Assembly (NCBI RefSeq): GCF_050003625.1
Contig: NC_134398.1
Span: 85,127,983-85,191,982 of the forward strand
Origin: Haematobia irritans
Lineage: Eukaryota > Arthropoda > Insecta > Diptera > Muscidae
Direction of reading: 5' to 3'
Length of the DNA stretch: 64,000 nt
This document shows, one piece after another, positions 10,717 to 22,778 of this stretch. Below the pieces are notes generated by a model. That model worked only from the letters and a program-made list of their open reading frames with translations. It was not told the DNA's origin and made no database searches. A program made the translations under genes and the position numbers. Position 1 is the first letter of the stretch. Every line of letters begins with the position of its first letter.

Positions 10717-11294
10717 TATTAAGAGTTTATTATCTGTGGACAGGACTGAATTTTTTCCGATTAATCAGCTTAATTTGCAGTATTTAATATTTAGTTCTTC
10801 GCACTTTTTGTCAATATGAATTTTCCAATTTAATTTAGAATCCAGTGTAAAACCTAGATATTTTGCTGAGTTTGAAAAAGGTACTTCTTCATTGTCTATT
10901 TTTAGAGATTTTTATCTTGAGGCAATTTTCGCAAAGTCAACATGAACAGATATGCTACTGTTGAGCTTTAGACCTCAGTTTTTTGTCCATTGGTGAACCT
11001 TGTTTAAAGATAGTTAATTTTATCAAAAACTCCAGATTTTTTTACCTTGATTTGATTCACTGCATCCTAAACTTCTTTAATTGTTATTTTATCAAACGGC
11101 TGCTCGCTAATTGCATAGTTATATATTTGATGTTGAAGATTTTGTCCTATATTGCTTGTTGGGTAGAAAGAATTTGAAAAGGTCAAGTGAACATTATTCG
11201 CAAATTCGTTCGCCTTTTCGATACTGCTTTTGGCCCATTGTCCGTTGCCTTTTAATATTGCGACGTTCTGTTCAATTGGTTTATTTTTTAATTT
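10717..11294 (-). pseudogene. Jockey-like LINE ORF2, RT-region fragments
   Basis: The minus strand gives, from high to low coordinates, KAPKLKNKPIEQNVAILKG and NGQWAKSSIEKANEFANN (11067-11294), typical of the segment before the jockey RT core. It then gives EEVPFSNSAKYLGFTLDSK and LNWKIHIDKKCEELN (about 10750-10900), from the C-terminal side of RT. The RT core between them (including the YADD box) is deleted. The reading continues across the mariner and CAC-5 into PIWLYGIQLWG at 6196-6321. Confidence 0.8.
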
Positions 11295-14200
11295 TGGTGC
11301 CTTAACGGATTGGAAAATAAATATATTTATCCTAGCTTTTTTAACTACATCAAGAAGCTCGAAATATTTATTCTGGTTGAGACTCATTTAATGGAAGATC
11401 TATATGAAGGCGCAAGGAAGTATTTTCAAGGATATAAATTGATATTTACAGCTGTAAAAAAGTATAATAGCTATGGAAGAGCATCAGGAGGTCTTTTAAT
11501 AGGCATAAGTACAAATTTGAGGAATACTGGTATAAATACAAACTGTTCCAAAATTGAAGGAGTGGATTTTATTAAAATTTCAACAGCAGAGTTATGTTTC
11601 ACTTTAGTTCCCATGTACATAAGACCTGCTTGCTGGGATATTTAGTTTGAGACTATAGGAAACATTTTTTTTTAAATAATAATATAGTAAACCCAAAAGT
11701 TATTGGGAATTTGAACGCAAGAATTGGCGCATATCAACAAGAATTGGAATATATTTATGATGAAAATTTTGAAGCTGGACTGGAGATTAGAAATTCAATG
11801 GATACCTTAATAAACCGTCAAGGAAAATTAGTTATTGAGTTCATGACAGACAACAATATGCTTATACTAAATGGAAGAACCAGGGGTGATGAAAAAGGGA
11901 GTTTAACATATGTAAGTTCTGTGGGAGAATCTGTTAATAACTTGTGTGGAGTGAGCCATGAATTGCTAAACCACATTCAATCATTCAGAGTAGAGAACGT
12001 GAGTTGGTCTGACCATATGCCCATTATAGTAGTTATGAATGTTTACGATTCAACATCTAGAACTAAAAATAGGGAACTCTTACCAACATTGAGATGGAAT
12101 GAGAACAAAATGATGCAATACCAAAATATATTACAATGTAATACTAATCTATTGAAAAATGAAGGAAGAAATGTGATCTTGAGTGATCTTACAGATTTAA
12201 TTATATGTGCTTATGGTAAAAACGAAATTCGGCAGAATACCTTCATTCCCAAGCAAACATGGTACAATGTAAGGTGTAAGAGAAAATAGCTTTCAATTGC
12301 TAAAAACATATAGAAACACAAATGATATACGGGATAAGGACAAGTATTTGGAGGCAAAAAAAGCGTATAAACAAAATTTGCAAGTTCAGTAAAGAAGAAC
12401 ATATCCAAAAGGCAATTGAGAAAATGCATACTGCAAGTAATCCTAAGGACTGGTGGAAGTGTATTAATGATTTAAGAAACCAACGGCCTCAAATCAGCAA
12501 AAACATATCGGCTTGTAGCTTCAAAGAATACTTAAATCCCACAGTAACGGTTACGCAGATATATTATGCTCCCCCTGTCAAAGTGTTGAGCTATTGGATA
12601 GGCCTATAACATTAGCTGAATTAAAATTTACCCTCAAAAAGATGAAAACTAATAAAGCTCCAGGCGAAGATAGAGTGCTTTATGAGTTTTTTTATGAACG
12701 CTATGGAAAATTTTAATAAATTATTACTAAGGAGATATAATAAAATTCTGGAAAGTGGGGATGTTGATGAAACATTCATTAAAACAATTATATACCCTAT
12801 ATACACGAAAGGAACTTATGATGATCCGGGTAATTATAGAGGAATAGCATTTTCGAATTGTGTTGCAAAGATAATGATGGGTATATTAAATGAAAGGCTA
12901 ATGTGTTGGGCAGAAACTGAAGGTATTTTGTAAGAGCATCAAGCTGGGTTTCGAAGAGGATACTCTACTAACGATAATCTATAACTTATCGGCTATTGTA
13001 AGCATTAAGTTTGAGGAAAAGAAGAAAGTGTGCGCATATTTTGTAGATTTCAATGCAGCTTTTGACAACGTATCCAGGCAGGCTTTAATATATACATTAT
13101 TTCGAATGGGTGTATCTTACAATCTAGTAAACCTCATAAAGAACATATATTCTAACACACAATATGCTGTATGGATTGGCGAAGGGTTGTCAGAGTGCTT
13201 TGATACAAAAACTGGAGTGAAACAAGGATGCTTACTGTCGCCACTACTGTTTGCTCTTTATGCTAATGATTTGCATGACTATCTAAAAGGTGGACTAAAT
13301 TGTGATGATATAAATATAAGAGTATTACTGTATGCGGATGATATTGTAATCTTAGCTGATGATATTCATATAATGCAACAAATGATGAATAATCTCGAAC
13401 AATATTGTAAAATGTGGAATCTTACTGTCAATAAAGCGAAATCCCATATGATGGTATATAGAAGAGGTGGAAAGTTGAACAGAAATGAAAAATGGTGGTT
13501 CAATGGAGAAGAAGTGAACACAACCTCAGAGTTAAACTATCTGGGAGTGGTTTTCACACCAAAACTTCGTTTTCAAACGCATGTTGAAAAGAGAACTATG
13601 CAAGCAAAGAATGTTTTAAATACGGCGTTGTCTAAAGTTATGAATAACAATTATATTAACCTGCAAATGAAATGGTAAGTGTTCCTAGCGGCATTTAGGT
13701 CTGTACAAAGCTATGCAGCATGTAGATTAACTACAACGATTTTTCTTAAAGAAAATATTAAAATTGCCCAAGAATACGCCAAATTACGTGCTTATGTTAG
13801 AGACTTCGGCAGAAGAGGCTCACATGTATACGTTAAATCTACATCTGAAATACATAAGTAAAATTTTGACTCAATATGCAGAAAAAAGTTGCCAAAACTG
13901 TTAACAAATATTCTCTTAAATCGAGAAAAATTTTGGGTAAATGAACTCATAAGTAAAGCCAGTGATATGAATATATTTTGGCCTGACCTTGAAAATATTG
14001 CAGGCCATTGGAACTCGTTAAGTAAGAACATATTGACGGAACTAAAATTATTTAATTTCCGAAATAGTATCCACAAGAACTCCAGTGAACGTTTTTATAA
14101 GTACCTAAATTATAACAGAGGGTTGTAATATTTGACTGATGATTAAAAATCCAGATTATGCTATCGGTTGAATGATAGCATGATCTGGATTTTTAAGGCG

Positions 14201-14440
14201 CTAAGCGGAGTTTTAAACTTGAACGCAAATAAGAATAGAGTAGATGAGACAGAACAACAATGCAGCCTTTGCAATACACATGCTGTCGAAAATATTCAGC
14301 ACTTCCTACGAATTTGCCCTGTTTTCGAAGAAGCTTATTTCCGGAAACCTGTTTTAAATCAATATGAAATGATATGTATATTAAATGGACATGATGATAA
14401 TGGCTGGCAAAACTTAGTGAAAATATGCAATGAATTATAG
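11295..14440 (+). pseudogene. LINE ORF2 relic: APE endonuclease, RT, C-terminal zinc-like domain
   Basis: Visible motifs are IFILVETHL (endonuclease catalytic E, about 11360), GNLNARIG (about 11708), SWSDHMPI (SDH box, about 12005), AYFVDFNAAFDNV (RT motif A, about 13034), TGVKQGCLLSPLLF (motif B, about 13212), LLYADDIVIL (catalytic DD, about 13330) and LNYLGVVFTPKL (about 13535). The frame breaks near 11645, 12289, 12609, 12933-13000, 13679 and 14128, so no full product is possible. Which LINE clade it belongs to is uncertain. No RNase H domain was found, which separates it from the LOA-like element. Confidence 0.85.
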
Positions 14441-14480
14441 GAAATTTTTGATACACGAATTTAATTGAAACTAAGAAATA
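11295..14480 (+). mobile_element. Second LINE, heavily mutated
   Basis: A plus-strand non-LTR retrotransposon whose endonuclease start abuts the jockey-like LINE fragment. Pieces follow in order: endonuclease (11295-12060), a linker (12090-12620), RT (12620-13680) and a C-terminal region with a Cys/His cluster (14240-14330, CSLCNTHAVENIQHFLRICP). It is AT-rich and has many stops and frameshifts. The 3' end merges into AT-rich sequence near 14480-14580 with no clear tail or target duplication. Confidence 0.8.
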
Positions 14481-14589
14481 CAAGAAGAGGCAGACGTTTC
14501 ACAAGAAACATTGTCAAATACTATTTGTCTTTATTAATCTAATTGAAAAATATATTGCAATTGATGTATTTTCATATTTATTTTTTGTA

Positions 14590-15378
14590 AAATTTTGAAT
14601 TAATAAAGAACCCCCTAAATCTAATATCTTGAGGCGTGTTTAATAACCCGTCAATTAAAAACACAGTTCTTTTCAATAACGACAATCTACAATTTAGTTG
14701 CTTCACTGATTTACAACTCGAACTCGTGATTACAACTGATTTGACAGCTGCTACCTTTCCCCTTCCTTTTGCCGTATAAAACTCCTGTTCCGGAAGCTGC
14801 TTGTAGTCGGCTTTGACGTAGGTTTCTTCGTCAAACTTCGTCAGCATCGTCGTGTACAGCCTCCGGGATCGCGCTTTGGCCGTCGTATTTTGTTTATCAT
14901 CGCGATTTGGAGTCACTACCTTCTTGTAAGTCGATAGTCCGGCTCGTTTTTTGGCATGATGCACGGTTGTAGACGATACACCAAGCTTATTTGCGGCATC
15001 TCGGAGAGAGAGGTTAGGGTTTCGCTTGAAACTACCGGCAACTCTCTTTGTCGTCTCAGCGGCTTCCGGTTTTCGATTTCCCCCCGATCCAGACTTCCTG
15101 GCTGTCGACAAACGTTCCCCAAACACTTTAATTACTTTTGTAACGGTTGATTTGGCAACTTTTAGCGATTTTGCCAGCTTTTCGCGATGCGCGAGCAACA
15201 TTTTGATACGCTGCTCTTCTTGCTTGGACGGCATTTTGACAACTGAAGAGTGAATTCCAAAATCAAAATAGGAGCAACATTCTATACACACCCACCTTCA
15301 AAATGAGGGGTGTTTTAAATGCAAAATTGAGAGATACGCCAAGTTTATATTGACCAAATGTTGACCGTATCACCCTTT
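14590..15378 (-). mobile_element. Tc1/mariner element with one terminal repeat left
   Basis: The minus-strand start is AAGGGTGATACGGTC (plus-strand end near 15378), similar to the AAGGGTGATT termini of the mariner at 6570-10714 but with different internal sequence. The other terminal repeat was not found; the element fades out near 14590. It contains an internally deleted transposase. The shared terminal GGGTGAT suggests related families. Confidence 0.7.
14600..15234 (-). pseudogene. Tc1/mariner transposase, internally deleted
   Basis: Starts MPSKQEEQRIKMLLAH. A helix-turn-helix region (SLKVAKSTVTKVIKVF) is followed by a second one (NPNLSLRDAANKLGVSSTTVH) and a linker with KAGLSTYKK-like sequence. 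It then jumps to FDEETYVKADYKQLPEQEFY, which holds the first catalytic D. The rest of the catalytic domain is missing apart from a short C-terminal DGLLNTPQDIRFRGF-like tail. The product would keep DNA-binding segments but no catalytic triad. Confidence 0.78.
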
Positions 15379-15379
15379 A

Positions 15380-16005
15380 GAACACGAACTGTACCAAATA
15401 TATCATTGTAGTACAATTATTCTTTCGGGAAGAGGGATGTACCAAAATTAGTACAATTGTCAATCAATCACAAATATCATTAATCATACATAATATATAC
15501 TCAATCAGTTAATTGATTGATTTGAATGTTGTATTAACTGATACAATCAATTATAATTTAGCGGCTAAACTCGAACTGAGTACTCACCTTAACCCTGGAA
15601 GGTCATCCTTATTTTATGTGCACTAACGTCATCCTTCGTCATTTTGACTACGGCATATTTCAAGACGCTATAATTTGTATCGAGGGCGAAAATGGGAGCC
15701 AAAATTGCGTTTATTTTCGTATTTGTTTTTATTTAGTATGAAACAAACATTCATGAAATGGTAAAATTATTATAACTTACATTTATCATTTCCCAATCGA
15801 CTAATATGCATTCTAGATCGAAAATTAAATTACTCGTACTCATTTTGACGAACAAAGTAATTATGCTTTAAATATCTATTTGAAAACGCCAACATTTTCA
15901 TCAAAAATGTTAATGGAGGTGTTTCCAAAAAACAAACTTACTTGATTCAACTCTAGAGTTTGACCATGGCTGAATAAAGAGGTTGAATCACGATTACAAA
16001 AACAA
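15380..16005. other. AT-rich spacer without recognised gene
   Basis: I see no supported gene. AT-rich direct and inverted motifs (GATTGATTTG / CAATCAATTA) occur near 15490-15560. Confidence 0.45.
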
Positions 16006-17050
16006 CAAGTATATACGGCCGTAAGCTCGGCCAGGCCGAATATTATGTACCCTCCACCATGGAAACTTGTACTAAAGACTGCCATCCACAATCGAATTAC
16101 TTTATTCTTAAAACTTCTTTACGCCGTCTTCACAATTGTAAGTTAGTCCATACGGGATATATATTAAACAAAAAAAGGCCGATTAAATACGTATATAATT
16201 CAATGTGACAACACTTTCTTTAGAAATAAAATTTTGTCTATACCAATAAAATCTTGACAAACTTTTCTATAGAAATAAAATCTTGACAAAAATTTGTATA
16301 GTAATAAAATTTTGACATTTTCTATAATAATAAAATTTTGACAAAATTTTCTATAGAAATAAAATTTTGGTAGATTATTTTTGGGATCGGCTATATATAT
16401 ATAACTATAGACCGATATGGACCAATTTTGGCATGGTTGTTATCGGCCATATAAAGGGTGATTTGTTAAGAGCTTGATAACTTTTTTAAAAAAAAAAACG
16501 CATAAAATTTGCAAAATCTCATCGGTTCTTTATTTGAAACGTTAGATTGGTCCATGACATTTACTTTTTGAAGATAATTTCATTTAAATGTTGACCGCGG
16601 CTGCGTCTAGCGCAATGTACCAAATTTCACCACGTACCAAATTTCAACCGGATCGGATGAATTTTGCTCCTCCAACAGCTCCAGAGGTCAAATCTAGGGA
16701 TCGGTTTAAATAGGGGTTATATATAATTAAGACCGGTATGGACCAATTTTTGCATGGTTGTTAGAGACCATATACTAACACCACGTACCAAATTTCAACC
16801 GGATCGGGTGAACTTTGCTCTTCCAAGGGGCTCCGGAGGTCAAATCTGGGGATCGGTTTATATGGGGGCTACAGAAATATAATTATGGACCGATATGGGC
16901 CAATTCCTGCATGGTTGTTAGAGACCATATACTAACACCACGTACCAAATTTCCAAATTTCGAATCGGATTAATTTTGCTCATCCATGAGGCTCCGGAGG
17001 TCAAATCTGGGGATCGGTTTATATGGGGGCTATATATAATTATGGACCGA
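16006..17050 (+). mobile_element. Helentron-associated element, family A, 5' part
   Basis: Begins ACAAGTATATACGGCCGTAAG with the palindromic block CGGCCAGGCCGAA and GTACCCTCCACCATGG. Repeats of the ATTTCTATAGAAAATTTTG type follow (16200-16370), then several copies of the roughly 153 bp unit with CGGTTTATATGGGGGCTA. An endogenous retrovirus relic interrupts it at 17051; the family-A sequence resumes at 21540 and ends near 22113. Confidence 0.75.
16455..16607 (-). mobile_element. Terminal fragment of the mariner seen at 6570
   Basis: The stretch TAAAGGGTGATTTGTTAA to GCTGCGTCT is nearly identical to 6568-6720, the terminal repeat and transposase C-terminus of the split mariner. It sits inside the family-A element. 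Only this one end is present, so it is an abortive insertion or a deletion product. Confidence 0.85.
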
Positions 17051-17381
17051 TGTGGCCCTTAAAACGATCATGAAGAACACTTGAGCCATTATCCACTGAG
17101 GATAATGTATGTTAAGTGCATTTGATTGTTTAGGGTGGTCTATGTTATCTGTGCATTGTGTGTCATTGCGGTTATGATCTTCTTTCCTAAGAAAACCCTA
17201 ATAAAACGCCGCGGCATCTGTATATTTAGGATATCGATAAGATTGTGGGCTTAGCATGGGGTAACCAAGTGTTGCCTCTAGACTAGATTTAAGATTTGTC
17301 AAAACCTTTGTGATAGCATAGATTCAAATAAAGAATTTAGTATGAAAAAACTACTCAACACGTTTGTTTCAATCACAAACA
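17051..17381 (+). repeat. 5' LTR of the Pao-type relic
   Basis: The 331 bp run from TGTGGCCCTTAAAACG to CAATCACAAACA. Its last 190 bp or so recur at 21345-21539 with a few differences (for example CGCCGCGGCATC against TGCCGCGGCATC), so the copy is not recent. An AATAAA signal lies near 17327-17332. Confidence 0.8.
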
Positions 17382-17460
17382 TTTTGGGCCTTCGTAAAAA
17401 TTGAAGCTATCCCCCCACCAGAGGTGTTAAGCTCAATTAGAATCAGACCCTATAAACAAT

Positions 17461-17715
<255 letters not shown>

Positions 17716-17908
17716 GTTTAAAAAATTCACTGACACTTAATAAAAGTAGTGAATAAGCGTCTTTATGGCTTTTAACAACGAGAAGAAAGAGTGGAATCAA
17801 AAACCCAACAAAAAAAAAGAAAAAAATGGCAGTAAAAGCGAAATTCGTGGCTTCGACAACGAATTAAACAAAAAGCATATAAACAAATAAAACAACACCA
17901 TAGCCAGA

Positions 17909-19060
17909 ATGAATCGGGAACAATACTATAAGCGCCAGCAAGAGATTGGCGACAAAGTCGATTCTTTAAAGCGGAGCTGTGTTAAGGAAACAGCCCGAAG
18001 TGATGTAAAAGAAAACTGCAAAGTCCAGTTAGAAGCACTATGGAAGGAGTTTCATAATAACCATGCCATTTTAAAAATCAATACTATTTAACGGTGAAAA
18101 TTGCAGTGGGAGAGATCGCTGCAGCTTTGAAGTCGGATCAGGAAGAATTACATTTGCAGGATGCTGGAACTTCAAGCAATATAAAAATACAAGAAATCTA
18201 TCCGCCAGAAAGACAGGAATCACGGATGAAGTATCGACTGGGAGAAGAATTCCAAGATTGCCAAAGTGAAAAATTGGCGGAAAAGAAGAAAGACCGCATA
18301 CGGAAGTTGATTTATAACGTCAAACAGTAGACAGCAAAGTGGTACTGGGAGAAGCACAGAAGTCCTTAGAAGGACAGATGAAGGAGTTAGATGAGCTCTT
18401 CTGGGATTTGAGCTTTAATCATGATAGGGACTGCGAGTCTATCATCAGAGAAATTCAAGCAGTAGAGGAGCTTTATGACGTAAATAAAACGCCCTACTAT
18501 AAAAATTAGACAGGCTGAATGAACAAAGAAATCCCATTAAACTAGCGGAGATAAAATTACCCGATTTTTATGGTAAAGTGGAAGAATGGCAATCGTTCCA
18601 CGATTTATATAAACAACTGATACATGATAATGGCAACTTATCAGATGTCGAGAAAATGTTTCACTTGAAAGCTCACATAAAAGGAGAAGCTTCGAAAGTA
18701 ATAAAGCATTTAACAGCAGACGAAAGCAATTATAAACCAGCATGGGAGATAATAACCCAACGCTATGGGAACAAGAGAATTTTGTTCGAAACAACACTGG
18801 ATCGGCTTTTGGACTAACCCCATGTTAACAGCGAAAACAATAAACAAGTTAAAACGTTACTAGATACGACCATAGAATGCGTCCAGGGGTTAAGAGCAAG
18901 GCAGTGTGATATTGACGATTCAGATGCTATCATAGCTCGTATAATTATCCGTAAATTGGATAAAGAAGGACTACTGTTATACGAGCAGCATACAAAGAAG
19001 TCTAAGTAAATCAGGAGCATAAAGATGTCTTAGCGTTTTTGGAGGAGCAATTTAGCAGAA
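17909..19060 (+). pseudogene. Pao-type gag remnant
   Basis: It starts MNREQYYKRQQEIGDKVDS (17909), a charged, probably helical N-terminus. After breaks near 18091, 18330 and 18507 it continues with LPDFYGKVEEWQSFHDLY (18555 on), KMFHLKAHIKGEASKVI and YKPAWEIITQRYGNKR. This is the DUF1759-type core common to BEL/Pao gag. A stop at 18817 interrupts it, and the reading ends near 19060 where the sequence jumps to integrase. The zinc-knuckle part is missing. Confidence 0.8.
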
Positions 19061-19570
19061 ATTTTGGAACATCAGCTGGTTAAGTGGCATTTTATTCCGC
19101 CGGGAAGTCCTCACTTCGGAGGATTATGGGAGGCGGCAGTGAAGTCCATGAAGTACCATTTAAAAAGGGGCATCGGGGAAAACAAGATGACCTTTGAGGA
19201 AATGAGCACGCTTCTGGCTCAGGTAGAGGCCATTCTAAATTCAAGACCCAGGTGTGGCATCAGCAACGGCAATGAGGGTCTAGACGTCCTGGTCATTTCT
19301 TAATTGGCCGACCTCTAATAGAAGCTCCAGAATCTGTCAACGACGCAGCGATCGGCTGTCTAGATCGATGGAAATTGGTACCGAAGATGAGGAAGCATTT
19401 TTGGAACAATTGGACCAACGACTATTTGACCAATTTACAACAAAGGTACAAATGGAAAACCGTAAAATCTGCAGGCAGGTCAAGTGGTCATTTTGAAGAA
19501 CGAGGAGATGGCCTCTGGGGCGAATTACGAATGTACATCCTGGAAAGGACGGCTTAGTGCTAGCTGTCAC
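19061..19570 (+). pseudogene. Pao-type integrase C-terminus with DUF5641-like tail
   Basis: [20 protein letters not shown] (about 19086) and ILNSRPR (about 19234) mark the end of the integrase core. LTNLQQRYKWKTVKSA (about 19430) belongs to the DUF5641-like region after it. The junction at about 19060 joins gag directly to this segment, so the catalytic D residues are absent. Frames change near 19300 and 19370. Confidence 0.8.
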
Positions 19571-19615
19571 AGTAAAAACTGCTTCTAATTTAATGAAGAG
19601 GCCAATAAATAAGAT

Positions 19616-21086
19616 ATGCCCTTTGGAGAATGTGTCCTCGGAACAAGAACCACCGATATTACACGGGTAAATTGTACGACGTTTGGCAGCAGATCAAAAA
19701 TAAAAATTTCTCATATCTGGGCGTTACTTTTGATATTTATTGGAGGTGTATCAAGTTCACCACCGATTGGAACAGTGCTGAAGAGTGTGAAGGACTCGGT
19801 CATAATATACCTTGATCATATTGGTTCGGTAGATGTAGTTTCGTCAAAATGGAATTTGATCATATATTTCGATATGGAACCTTTTTTTGGTGTGATTGAA
19901 AAGGTGGATCCCGTTCTAAAAGATATGCAGCGGACGCGTACCAAACTGCAGTCGTTCGAAGCTCAGTGCAGTCATATCCTGGATACCATCGAACGCCAGT
20001 TACTAAATATGGAGAGAACAAATCAATACCTTTTTCCGCGCAATGATAAAAGAACCAAACGAGCCCCATTGGAGTTCATCGGATCGCTTCAGCATATCCT
20101 TTTCGGTACAATGGATGCTGAGGATAGAAGAGCTACTTGATAACCAACATAATCTGAAGTATCTTGTGAAACAACAAACATCAGTAGTGGAGTCCACCTT
20201 AAATATTCTGCGACAAACAACAGATGACGTCAACAAGAACTTTAAAAGTATAGGTGCCCGCATTGATAATATCACCGAGACTGTTAAAGAAGACTATTTC
20301 TTCCATCGGGAGTCGATCAAGTTTTTATGATTGCTAAAGAACTTCCGATCATTGTGGAAGAAAATTAAAAAATTCAATTACAAATGTTGGCGTTGCTGAT
20401 AGATATAAATCACGGGAAATTAAATCCTTCCTTAATAACACATATACAGTTGCAGGAAGAGATAAACAAAATTAGAGAGCACATCCCAGAGCACTTGAAG
20501 TTGCCAGTGGAAAACCAGCTTCGCAGCATATATAAACTTTTAAAGGCGAAGGCTACTTTTATCGAAGACCGGCTGGTAGTATCTGTATGGGTACCTCTAT
20601 TTAATGACCAAATATCGCAGCTCCATTGGAATTCCTTTCGAGAAGCTAGAATGATACCCGTCCGGCGAAATGAATATATGATTTATAATTTCAAAATGGA
20701 CTCATATCACTTATTGTCGCAAGCGGATCTAAATAATTGTCAGACGTTTGCAGAAGATGAATACGTGTGTGTCGGAGGTTGGCCTTGGATAGATGCTAAC
20801 GATCAATCGTGTGAGACATCGCCACTGAAGCCCCTAATCAGTCCAAACTGCCAGCTCGCTGATTTTGTGATCGATGATTTCTGGAAAAAAACTAGAGCTT
20901 ACAAACGGTTGGATCTTCAAGGTTTTCAATCAAACGGCTGGTCATATACAGTGTATGGATCGGGCACAAGGGATAATTGAATTACCGCCTCAAGGTATCT
21001 TGGAAGTAAAAGCTGGCTGCATCATGAGAGTTCGAGGACAGCTCCGCTTAGCCTTCAATCTACCCGAGTCATGGAAGACAGGATGA
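19616..21086 (+). pseudogene. Baculovirus-F/errantivirus-like env remnant
   Basis: The frame starts at 19616 and contains a hydrophobic stretch near residues 33-48 (signal-peptide-like). At 20049-20063 a basic cleavage motif (KRTKR) is followed at once by a hydrophobic FIGSLQHILFG segment. That layout is typical of F-type fusion glycoproteins of baculoviruses and insect errantiviruses. Breaks occur near 20138 (frameshift), 20330 and 20345 (stops) and 20980 (frame change). The C-terminal part ends near 21086, before any membrane anchor. This is a non-functional remnant of an insect retrovirus-like element. Confidence 0.8.
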
Positions 21087-21109
21087 CTTTTACAGCCGAC
21101 ATTGCTCAG

Positions 21110-21341
21110 ATGTTAAGTTCAATGACAAGGGACCTCCTTTTTATAGCCGAGTCCGAACGGCGTTCCACATTGCAGTGAAACCACTTAGAGAAGCTTTGAA
21201 ACCCTCAGAAATGTCACCAGCATTGCTGAGGTGGGATAATCCACCTCTGAAAAACTTTTTGGTGTTCGGTCGAAGCAGGAATCGAACCCACGACCCTGTG
21301 TATGCAAGGCGGGCATGCTAACCATTGCACCACGGTGGCTC
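21110..21341 (-). mobile_element. tRNA-derived SINE, 3'-truncated, antisense
   Basis: The reverse complement matches the SINE at 1009-1344 from its head (GAGCCACCGTGG...) to about GACAAGGGACC, with A and B boxes conserved, but lacks the LINE-like 3' tail. It adjoins the surviving part of the 3' LTR; about 140 bp of LTR that should precede 21345 is missing. Confidence 0.88.
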
Positions 21342-21344
21342 CGT

Positions 21345-21539
21345 ACCTAAGACCCTAATAAAATGCCGCGGCATCTGTATATTTAGGATAGCGATAAGAT
21401 TGTAGGCTTAGCATGGGGTAACCAAGTGTTGCCTTTAGACTAGATTTAAGATTTGTCAAAACCTTAGTGATAGCATAGATTCAAATAAAGAATTTAGTAT
21501 GAAAAAAACTACTCAACACGTTTTTTTCAATCACAAACA
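21345..21539 (+). repeat. 3' LTR, partial, of the Pao-type relic
   Basis: Matches the 3' part of the 5' LTR (from CCTAAG near 17187 to CACAAACA at 17381). Its 5' part is absent, replaced by the antisense SINE. Confidence 0.82.
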
Positions 21540-22113
21540 GGGGGCTATATATAATTATGGACCGATGTGGACCAATTTTTGCATGGTTGTTAGATACCAT
21601 ATACTAACACCATGTACCAAATTTCAGCCGCATCGGATGAAATTTGCTTCTGTTAGAGGCTCCTCAAGTAAAATCTGGGGATCGGTTTATATGGGGGCTA
21701 TATATAATTATGGACCGATGTGGACCAATTTTTGCATGGTTGTTAAAGACCATATACTAACACCATGTACCAAATTTCAACCGAATCGGATGAATTTTGC
21801 TCCTCCAAGAGGCTCTGCAAGCCAAATCTGAGCGTCGGTTTATATGGGGACTATACGTAAAAGTGGTCCGATATGGCCCATTTGCAAAACCATCCGACCT
21901 ACATCAATAACAACTAATTGTGCCAAGTTTCAAGTCGACAGCTTGTTTCGTTCGGAAGTTAGTGTGATTTCAACAGACGGACGGACATGCTTAGATCGAC
22001 TCAGCACGACCCAGAATATATATACTATATGGGGTGTTAGAGTAATATTTCGATGTGTTACAAACGGAATGACAAAGTTAATATACCCCCCATCTTATGG
22101 TGGAGGGTATAAA
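21540..22113 (+). mobile_element. Helentron-associated element, family A, 3' part
   Basis: Resumes with the 153 bp type repeat (GGGGCTATATATAATTATGG). It ends with CAACAGACGGACGGACATG, TAGATCGACTCAG, a TATATACTATATGGGGT block and CCCATCTTATGGTGGAGGGTATAA cut at about 22113. These 3' features are the DINE-1/mini-me signature. It is the continuation of 16006-17050. Confidence 0.8.
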
Positions 22114-22770
22114 AATTTCAATATGTTGTACACAATTTTAAAAAGTCAAAATCAGCTGATAAAAGAATCGTATCATAGACCAAGGAAGGTATAGACATCT
22201 CAAGTGAATTCACAGCGCTGTAGTTTGTAGATAGCTCTTTTTCGTCTGCAATTGAGTGAGTTTTTAATTTGGCTTTAATTTGTTTTCTTTCCTTTGTTCT
22301 TTTGATGAAACACCAAATATTGAAAAAGCTTATAAAATTCTATACATCCACACTTTTTTTGTAAGCAAATTGACTGATTTGTACAGTAACTCTCGTTTTC
22401 CAAAAATAAATTGAGTCACTTGACAGCGCAATTGAGTGGAATGACTGCGCACTGCAAATAAACAAAACCATGGTGAATTGTCAAGGTATGTCTCTATTTT
22501 AATTGGTCTATGATCGTATGATATTGGTAAAAGTGGCAATTATTTATTCTTTCAATTGTCCTGAACAAAATAATTCAAATCCAGAGAAAAGTGAAGGTTC
22601 AAATTTAATTGCGTCACCTATGAGTGATTGTGAAGTGGATAATTCATCCGAGGTTCGCCGATATAGACAAATAAGACTATAATACCCACCAAAGTTAAGA
22701 ATGGAAGTCAGTCAAATGGCTCTTTGCCAGCTATTAACAAAAGCAGTTCATGATGCAGTTTAAAAACTGA
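22114..22770 (+). other. Spacer with one small open frame, function unknown
   Basis: I see no element. An ATG frame at 22518-22682 would encode 54 residues (MILVKVAIIYSFNC ... SSEVRRYRQIRL) without known motifs. It lies between element remnants and downstream of the OATP 3' end on the other strand. It is listed only so that it can be checked. Confidence 0.2.
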
Positions 22771-22778
22771 TGTGCGTG

